From assembly GCF_049199905.1 (NCBI RefSeq), contig NZ_JBLZPK010000011.1:1-64000 (forward strand): a stretch of DNA of 64,000 bases, given 5' to 3'. Source of the DNA: Shinella sp032095155. GTDB taxonomy: Bacteria; Pseudomonadota; Alphaproteobacteria; Rhizobiales; Rhizobiaceae. This document shows, piece by piece, positions 58,851 through 64,000 of this stretch; position 1 is the stretch's first letter; every line of letters begins with the position of its first letter. A program made the translations under genes and the position numbers. Below the pieces are notes generated by a model. That model saw nothing but the letters and a program-made list of their open reading frames with translations. It made no database searches and was not told the origin of the DNA.

Positions 58851-60456
58851 TTATCTTGGCTCCAAAACCCCGTGCTCGCCATGTTCCGAACCCCGGATTA
58901 AACAAGCCATAGAGCGCGGAAAGCACTGATAGCGCCAAAAGTATCGAGAAGCCACGGAACGCATCGATCAACAGATACGATGCAATAAGAAGGGCTACGA
59001 CCATCGACATTCTCCAGAGAGTCTTGCGAAACCGGGTGTTCAATCCTAAGCGAACACAAGCGAACAAGAATACAATGCTCGTCGAAACAACGATGAGGAG
59101 GCTACTATAGTGCGTCGGCATTCTATATCCGGTTGCGACGTTCGGACTAATTCCTCCATGTAGGGCTGAGGACATGTCGCTGATCAACCACACCGCGATG
59201 TTCCGGCCAGCAGATGAGAGATAAGAGCTTTGGCCCTTCATGCATATAGCGACCAGGATGCCCAACGCAGTGCATCGGAAAATCGCACACATGGACTTGA
59301 AGGCGATCTCGTTGATCTCGCAAAGTTGATGTCCCTCCGGCCGAAGTTTCAGTTTCTTTGTAATTGTCGAGAAATCGTGGGCGATGGTGTAAAGCAGAAT
59401 TAGGCCAACGAAGAAAATATAAAAGCAAATCGCCATATACGAGTAGGCGAGGCCTGTAAAAATGACCGCCTCGGGCACAGAAATGACATCCGGGCGCACG
59501 ATCGCTATTTTACCCCAATCTATCGCATAGTCGCCTCCACCTTTCATCAAAGGAAGCAAACACACTTCGGCCCACTGGATCACTCCCGCGAATACGATGC
59601 AAACCAGAAAAACAGCCCAGCAGGTGAAGGAAGAACTTACAACAATGCGCGCCCATCCGTTTAGTCTTTCGCCCTGATCGCGTGACGCTCCGACCGCAAA
59701 GCGCCCCTCAGATTTCCAAAAGACGAGAAGGTCTATCGTAAAAGCCAGAAACAGCGGCAGCAACACCATGAAGACGAAAGTCCAATTCGGCGCCCAAAGA
59801 AATCCAACCTGCTTTGTGACCCCGTCCATCCGTTCGACGTTTGCGCTGTGAATACCAGTCACATAGGACAAAAAGCCAAGGGCGGTGGCGCCCGCAAATA
59901 CCGCTGCGGGCAGGTTCAACGGGGATCCGCTGCTGAAGAGCGCCTCAGATCTCATTGCTAGCCCTGAAGGACGGGTTTTCCCATCAGCGGCATGGGAAAA
60001 TTGCACCAGCCCTGCCGCGGACTCTAGGCCGGCGATCTCGGTTGCGGTGGGCGCCAAATCCCGGCCTTCGAATGGCGCACTTCCCGCCTCCCGCTTCCCT
60101 TCGCGCCTCTTAGCCGTCAGTCGAGCTTGCGCCGCGCTCAGTTCCATCTGCCATTCGCTGGTTGCGGCCGCATCATCACATCCGAAAATCCTCGCCAGCC
60201 ACCGGATGTTGGCGGTGCTGATTCCTTTGTCATTGTCCTGGAACCAAAGCTGCACCGTGCGCAGATCGACCCCGACGCGGTTCGAATCAATTTCCGAAAT
60301 CGCCGCTGCAAGAAGCTCCGGCGTCCACGGTCCTGCGGGAAATCCATCGCTTCCTAAGGGCCGTCCCGCTCCCGCCGCGGCCAATCGTTTGAAGAGTTCT
60401 TTGAAATCGCTCCCGTCTTTCGGCGGCGGGAAAAAAAACTTTCCATTGTTCAACAA
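58840..60456 (-). CDS. rcgA: Polytopic membrane protein, RcgA-like conjugation factor
   Basis: 538 residues. Residues ~46-95 (WTPELLAAAISEIDS, then RTVQLWFQDNDKGISTANI and RWLARIFGC) look like a Cro/C1-type helix-turn-helix. From ~180 to the end there are roughly eight hydrophobic segments. RcgA is essential for transfer in R. favelukesii pRfaLPU83a and is annotated as a putative transporter. The assignment rests on length, topology and the neighbouring rcgR-like and VirD4/VirB11 genes. The start is TTG (60456), with no clear ribosome site. The gene is richer in A and T than its neighbours. Confidence 0.65.
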   Translation of the reverse strand: MLNNGKFFFPPPKDGSDFKELFKRLAAAGAGRPLGSDGFPAGPWTPELLAAAISEIDSNRVGVDLRTVQLWFQDNDKGISTANIRWLARIFGCDDAAATSEWQMELSAAQARLTAKRREGKREAGSAPFEGRDLAPTATEIAGLESAAGLVQFSHAADGKTRPSGLAMRSEALFSSGSPLNLPAAVFAGATALGFLSYVTGIHSANVERMDGVTKQVGFLWAPNWTFVFMVLLPLFLAFTIDLLVFWKSEGRFAVGASRDQGERLNGWARIVVSSSFTCWAVFLVCIVFAGVIQWAEVCLLPLMKGGGDYAIDWGKIAIVRPDVISVPEAVIFTGLAYSYMAICFYIFFVGLILLYTIAHDFSTITKKLKLRPEGHQLCEINEIAFKSMCAIFRCTALGILVAICMKGQSSYLSSAGRNIAVWLISDMSSALHGGISPNVATGYRMPTHYSSLLIVVSTSIVFLFACVRLGLNTRFRKTLWRMSMVVALLIASYLLIDAFRGFSILLALSVLSALYGLFNPGFGTWRARGFGAKINVS

Positions 60457-60650
60457 GGACTTATCGCCTCGCGTTTCGTTTCGTTTCGCTCGATTTCGTG
60501 TCGTCTCGTGGCTTCGCCTCCAAAAAGAGGCGTCCCACGGCGCTGGATACCCACGACGATGCGGACCGATCGCGCCGCGCCGGCGGTACGTGACAGATGA
60601 TTGTGTTTTCTCGTGGTCCTAAGCTCTGAATATTCACGGAGGTGAAGTGA

Positions 60651-61424
60651 ATGATGGAACGGCATGTGGATAAGCCTCTGCGTGGGCAGACAATCCTGGT
60701 CACCGGAGCGTCGGGGGGCCTTGGGGCAGCTATTGTCGAGCGCGTCGCCCTGGAGGGCGGACGGCCGATCATTCACTATTGCCAGGACGAGCATACAGCG
60801 GAGACGCTGTTGGATCGGATCGACGGCAACGGCCTCGTTCTCCAAGCAGATCTGTCTGACGTCGACGGCCCGTTCGAACTATGGCGGAAAGCAGTTCATT
60901 TTGCGGGCCGTGTTCATGGCCTCGTCAACAATGCCGGCATCCGAACCGAAATCTCCATTGAAAGTTCGCCTGGGGACTGGAGAGCGGCGTGGCAGAATGA
61001 GTTCCAGGTTAATATTTTCGCCGCCGCCGATCTTTGCAAGGAAGCCCTCCAGCATTTCAGAACCGAAGGGGGAGGGCGCATCGTGAACATAGCCAGCCGT
61101 GCCGGCCAACGTGGGAGCGCGTCGGATTCCATCCCCTATGGCGCTGCGAACGCGGCAATGATCAATCTCACCAAATCAATCGCCCGCAGCTTTGGTCGCG
61201 AAGGTGCATCCGCGGTGTGTATCGCACCGGGGCTGGTGCGCACCGGTATGGCTGAACACTACATCGCGGCGCAAGGCGGGGAGACGGTGATGGACGAGAT
61301 ACCGGTGGGCGATATGGCCGAGCCCAAAGAAGTTGCAGAGCTTGTCGCCTTCGTGCTGCGGTACGGCCAGGACTCGTTGAACGGCGCGACGCTTGACGTC
61401 AATGGCGGCAGTCACATCCGTTGA
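60651..61424 (+). CDS. SDR family oxidoreductase
   Basis: A 257-residue classical SDR: cofactor motif VTGASGGLGAA, VNNAGIR, catalytic Tyr-Lys replaced in part, with IPYGAANAAMINLTKSIARS (Tyr followed by Asn at the usual Lys position region) and IAPGLVRTGM. The expected YxxxK reads YGAAN, so the catalytic Lys appears to be lost. The protein may be a non-enzymatic or divergent SDR. The ATG at 60651 follows GGAGGTGAAG. It sits between the rcgA-like and virD4 genes, facing virD4. Confidence 0.8.
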   Translation: MMERHVDKPLRGQTILVTGASGGLGAAIVERVALEGGRPIIHYCQDEHTAETLLDRIDGNGLVLQADLSDVDGPFELWRKAVHFAGRVHGLVNNAGIRTEISIESSPGDWRAAWQNEFQVNIFAAADLCKEALQHFRTEGGGRIVNIASRAGQRGSASDSIPYGAANAAMINLTKSIARSFGREGASAVCIAPGLVRTGMAEHYIAAQGGETVMDEIPVGDMAEPKEVAELVAFVLRYGQDSLNGATLDVNGGSHIR

Positions 61425-61507
61425 TCGATGTACTTCGTCGCCGCTATAGTGGCAACGGTGTTGTAGCGGTCCGTCTCTATCGGTGGCGATATGCGACACG
61501 ATCGGCG

Positions 61508-63628
61508 CTAACTGTCGGAAAAGGCGGACGCTATCTCTTTCTGGACCTTCTTGGCCACCCGCTTCTTCGCGAGTGCGTTTTCGAGGGCGGACAGGATTTT
61601 CTCAAGCGACTTTTCCGCGTCGGCCCTTCGCTCTGCGCTTTTTCTCATGGCGGATTTGAAGTCCTGCCCGCGGGCGTCCACATCCCTGATAGCCGGTCCC
61701 TCGCGATGTTCTGATTTATGCGGAGCCGGTGAAGTGTACAGGTGACCTTCAGGATTCTTCGTCTTCGAGGGCGGCGCGGCGTCCGAACACCTTGCGGCAA
61801 ACTTCGCTCCCGCTGCCGCAGGTGCAGGAGAAGGCCAGTCTGCGGATGCGTTGCTCTCGAAGTCCAATTCGGGAAAGGGCGTTGCGGGGCCGACGATGGA
61901 TTGAGCCTTTTGCGCCTGGACCCGCAACCATGCCCGCTTCATCAACTCGCCATCAGCATAGTAGAAATTGCGAACACCGAATATCGGCTGCTGGTTACGC
62001 AGCTTGATGATGCATCTGGTCTCGTTCATCGCGCCGAGCTCGTCGGGCCGCATAAGCGGCCGCATCGTTGTCTTGTGCGACATGGTCGCGCCCTTGCGAT
62101 CGAACAGGGTTACACCTGTCGACACCGCTTTGTCGACCGTGACTTCCTTCCGTTCGCCGAGAAGCTGCGAGACATAGCGCTGATCCTCTGGATCCTGCGC
62201 GCCGAGGAAGATCTGCGCGCGTGCCGAGTTCACCAGCGTCTGCCGGCCCTCGCGGGTATAGACGTTGTCGATCGAGCGGAGGGACTGGACGAAGAACCAG
62301 CATGGAATGCCATACCCGCCGAGCACGGCAGCGACGGTCAGCGCGTTTTCCAGCTTGCCGAGGTTCTGGAATTCGTCGAGAAGCACGAGCACGCGGCGCT
62401 CGCCGCGCTTCATCATGTTGCGCGACATGTAGTCCATGAACTGGACCATCAGCACATTGAAGATCGGCCCAATCGAGGCGATCTGCTGGATGCGGAAATC
62501 CAGATAGAGGCTCATGTTGTCGCGCCGCATCGCGCGGATGTCGAAGGTTGACCGCGCCGTCGCGCGCAGGATGCGATTGTTCTTGAAGGGGCGCACGGCG
62601 GCGGCGAGGGAGCCATAGACGCCGTCGAACTGTTTGCTGGCCATAACGGCAAATCGGGCGAGGGTGGTATAGGTGAAGGAGCTGATCCACTCGGCGCGAA
62701 GCTCGGGATTGGCAACCTCCTCCAACCACTCGCGGAGCGGCTGATCTCCACCCTCGACGACATTGAGGACGGTCCCAAGGTTCTTGTCCTTGTCGAGAAT
62801 ACCGGGGTTTTCCAATACCCAGGATGTGACGCCGGCAAACAGCGCTCGACCATCGGAAATCCAGTAGGCATCGCCCTTCGGCGTTGGCAGCAGCGCGGTC
62901 GCGATGGAGTTGATGTCGATATCGCGCTGGTCCGGGTCGATGGCCACGAAATCCAACGGGTTATAGCATTCGGTATCGCCATTCTCATCCGCCGGCGAGA
63001 ATCGCAGCACCCGCGAGAATTTCGAGCGATAGCCAGCCGTCGCCTCATAGGTCTCGCCACGCATATCGAGCACAACGATACTATCAGGCCAGAGCAGGCA
63101 GTTGGGGACGATCAGCGAGGCGCCTTTGCCCGACCGCGGCGGCCCGATCACGAAGCCGCCGACGTCATCGCCATCGATCCAGAGCTTCTTGCCGCCGAAC
63201 AGCATGGGCTTCAGGAACCGCCGCCGGCCGGACCCGCGCTGCGTGAAGCCGCCCGGTACCCTTATCAGGCTGCCGCCGATCCGGCCGACGAATACGCCGC
63301 CGGTACGGGTAAGGCCGAGGGATCGCGCTTCCAGCGGGGTCAAAAACCGCGCATCCGTCGATTTCTTCTTGCCCGTCATCGCCGTGATGAGCATTGCGAA
63401 ACCAGCAACTGCGCCGGCGCCAGCCGCGATGGCGGGCCGATGCCAGTCGCCGGCGGCGAGGTCGAGACGCGCCGCGCGATAAGACGCGAGCATGTCGTCC
63501 TGCAGCGCCTGGAACATCCAGGTCGAGTTGTCGAAGGCACAATAGAGGCCGGCATAGGCAAGCGAGGCGACGAACACTGCCATCGCAGCCGCGATGACCA
63601 GTCCGAACAGCAAGATCGCCGGGTTCAC
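61508..63628 (-). CDS. virD4: VirD4/TraG-type coupling protein
   Basis: A 706-residue inner-membrane ATPase: two N-terminal hydrophobic segments (about 8-28 and 65-85), Walker A GPPRSGKG (162-169), Walker B region RVLVLLDEFQNLGKLENAL and the C-terminal motif LRNQQPIFGVRNFYY. It links the relaxosome to the mating channel. The C-terminal ~110 residues are charged and extended (KPEGHLYTSPAPHK-like), beyond the usual family end. It overlaps virB11 by 4 bp. Confidence 0.92.
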   Translation of the reverse strand: MNPAILLFGLVIAAAMAVFVASLAYAGLYCAFDNSTWMFQALQDDMLASYRAARLDLAAGDWHRPAIAAGAGAVAGFAMLITAMTGKKKSTDARFLTPLEARSLGLTRTGGVFVGRIGGSLIRVPGGFTQRGSGRRRFLKPMLFGGKKLWIDGDDVGGFVIGPPRSGKGASLIVPNCLLWPDSIVVLDMRGETYEATAGYRSKFSRVLRFSPADENGDTECYNPLDFVAIDPDQRDIDINSIATALLPTPKGDAYWISDGRALFAGVTSWVLENPGILDKDKNLGTVLNVVEGGDQPLREWLEEVANPELRAEWISSFTYTTLARFAVMASKQFDGVYGSLAAAVRPFKNNRILRATARSTFDIRAMRRDNMSLYLDFRIQQIASIGPIFNVLMVQFMDYMSRNMMKRGERRVLVLLDEFQNLGKLENALTVAAVLGGYGIPCWFFVQSLRSIDNVYTREGRQTLVNSARAQIFLGAQDPEDQRYVSQLLGERKEVTVDKAVSTGVTLFDRKGATMSHKTTMRPLMRPDELGAMNETRCIIKLRNQQPIFGVRNFYYADGELMKRAWLRVQAQKAQSIVGPATPFPELDFESNASADWPSPAPAAAGAKFAARCSDAAPPSKTKNPEGHLYTSPAPHKSEHREGPAIRDVDARGQDFKSAMRKSAERRADAEKSLEKILSALENALAKKRVAKKVQKEIASAFSDS

Positions 63629-64000
63629 AGCACGTCTCCCTTGGTGAAGATGATTTCCGACACGACGCGCCGTCCGTCTGGGAACCGATGAAGCTGCACA
63701 ACCACCGGAATCACCTCCTTCAGATAGTCGATGATCTCGTGCTTCTGCAGCCGAACGCCACTTTGCATGACCATCAAGGCCAGACGGTCATAGGCGTCGC
63801 GAGCGGAATTGGCGTGGACCGTGGTCAGCGAGCCGGGATGTCCGGTATTGATCGCCTGGAGGAAGGAGAACGCCTCCTCGCCGCGAAGTTCGCCCAGCAT
63901 CACGCGATCGGGCCGCATGCGTAGCGACGCTTCCAGCAACTGCTGTGGCGTCACCTTGGCCCGGCCCTGATCTCCCTTCGACGCGAGCAGGGCGACGGTA
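63625..64000 (-). CDS. virB11: VirB11-type secretion ATPase (5' part missing)
   Basis: The C-terminal ~125 residues of a VirB11/TrbB ATPase. Present are the RPDRVMLGELRGEEAFSFLQ segment (Asp box and Walker B), the His-box region TGHPGSLTTVHANSARDAYDR, and the tail FPDGRRVVSEIIF. The reading frame is open to the right edge, so the gene starts beyond it. It powers pilus assembly and DNA transfer. VirB11 followed by VirD4 is the order of VirB/AvhB-like systems. Confidence 0.92.
   Translation of the reverse strand, partial: TVALLASKGDQGRAKVTPQQLLEASLRMRPDRVMLGELRGEEAFSFLQAINTGHPGSLTTVHANSARDAYDRLALMVMQSGVRLQKHEIIDYLKEVIPVVVQLHRFPDGRRVVSEIIFTKGDVL

Noticed and set aside
1..64000. tRNA genes, rRNA genes, CRISPR arrays, repABC replication genes, relaxase or oriT
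   Set aside because: None was recognised on either strand by eye. The plasmid assignment therefore rests on virB11, virD4 and the rcg genes only.

Overview
The window looks like part of a large replicon, probably a plasmid, of a GC-rich alphaproteobacterium of the Rhizobiales (Rhizobium, Ensifer or Mesorhizobium-like). The evidence is the mix of families: DUF982, DUF6894, an EcfG-type sigma factor with GGAAC-N16/17-(C/G)GTT promoters, the ImuA-ImuB-DnaE2 mutasome under a GAAC-N7-GAAC LexA site, two Ku genes with LigD, RcgA/RcgR-like conjugation genes, and a VirB11-VirD4 secretion pair at the right edge. The sequence is a draft scaffold: 25 Ns at 52106-52130 separate two identical 47-bp contig ends.

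Left part (1-17.6 kb): a cut-off membrane sulfatase-like gene; a truncated NAD(P)H oxidoreductase; a minus-strand caa3-type cytochrome oxidase operon (subunit II with a cytochrome c domain, a fused subunit I-III, a small membrane protein, CtaG and a triheme cytochrome c); a plus-strand group with a DUF2231 protein, a sorbosone-dehydrogenase-like lipoprotein, an NmrA-like protein, a glycine-zipper lipoprotein and an SDR; and a minus-strand PaoABC-type molybdenum aldehyde oxidoreductase operon ending in a catalase-family gene.

Middle part (17.6-37 kb): an accessory stress region. Small soluble or membrane proteins (YciE ferritin-like, DUF4142, DUF6894, YflT-like, PepSY-like, BrkB, GFA, DUF763 and several unrecognised families, two of them present twice) surround an EcfG-like sigma factor flanked by two Crp/Fnr regulators. 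An HWE histidine kinase is also present. About a dozen GGAAC...GTT promoters lie in front of these genes and tie them into a general stress regulon. The same region holds many broken genes: integrase C-terminus, cysteine hydrolase N-terminus, catalase HPII C-terminal domain, alpha/beta hydrolase, DUF899 and a response regulator.

Right part (37-58 kb): a dense DNA-repair block. It contains LigD with an EcfG-type promoter, a second ATP-dependent ligase, two adjacent Ku genes, a protein with two HARP-like repeats, exonuclease III, an SRAP (YedK/HMCES) protein, DinB, a UvrD-like helicase and imuA-imuB-dnaE2. Non-homologous end joining, abasic-site protection and error-prone synthesis therefore sit together on what is probably a mobile replicon.

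Right edge (57.8-64 kb): rcgR- and rcgA-like genes that in rhizobial plasmids inhibit and enable conjugation, an SDR, the VirD4 coupling protein and the 3' part of virB11. The RcgA-like protein carries what looks like an N-terminal helix-turn-helix, which would make it a membrane-tethered DNA-binding protein.
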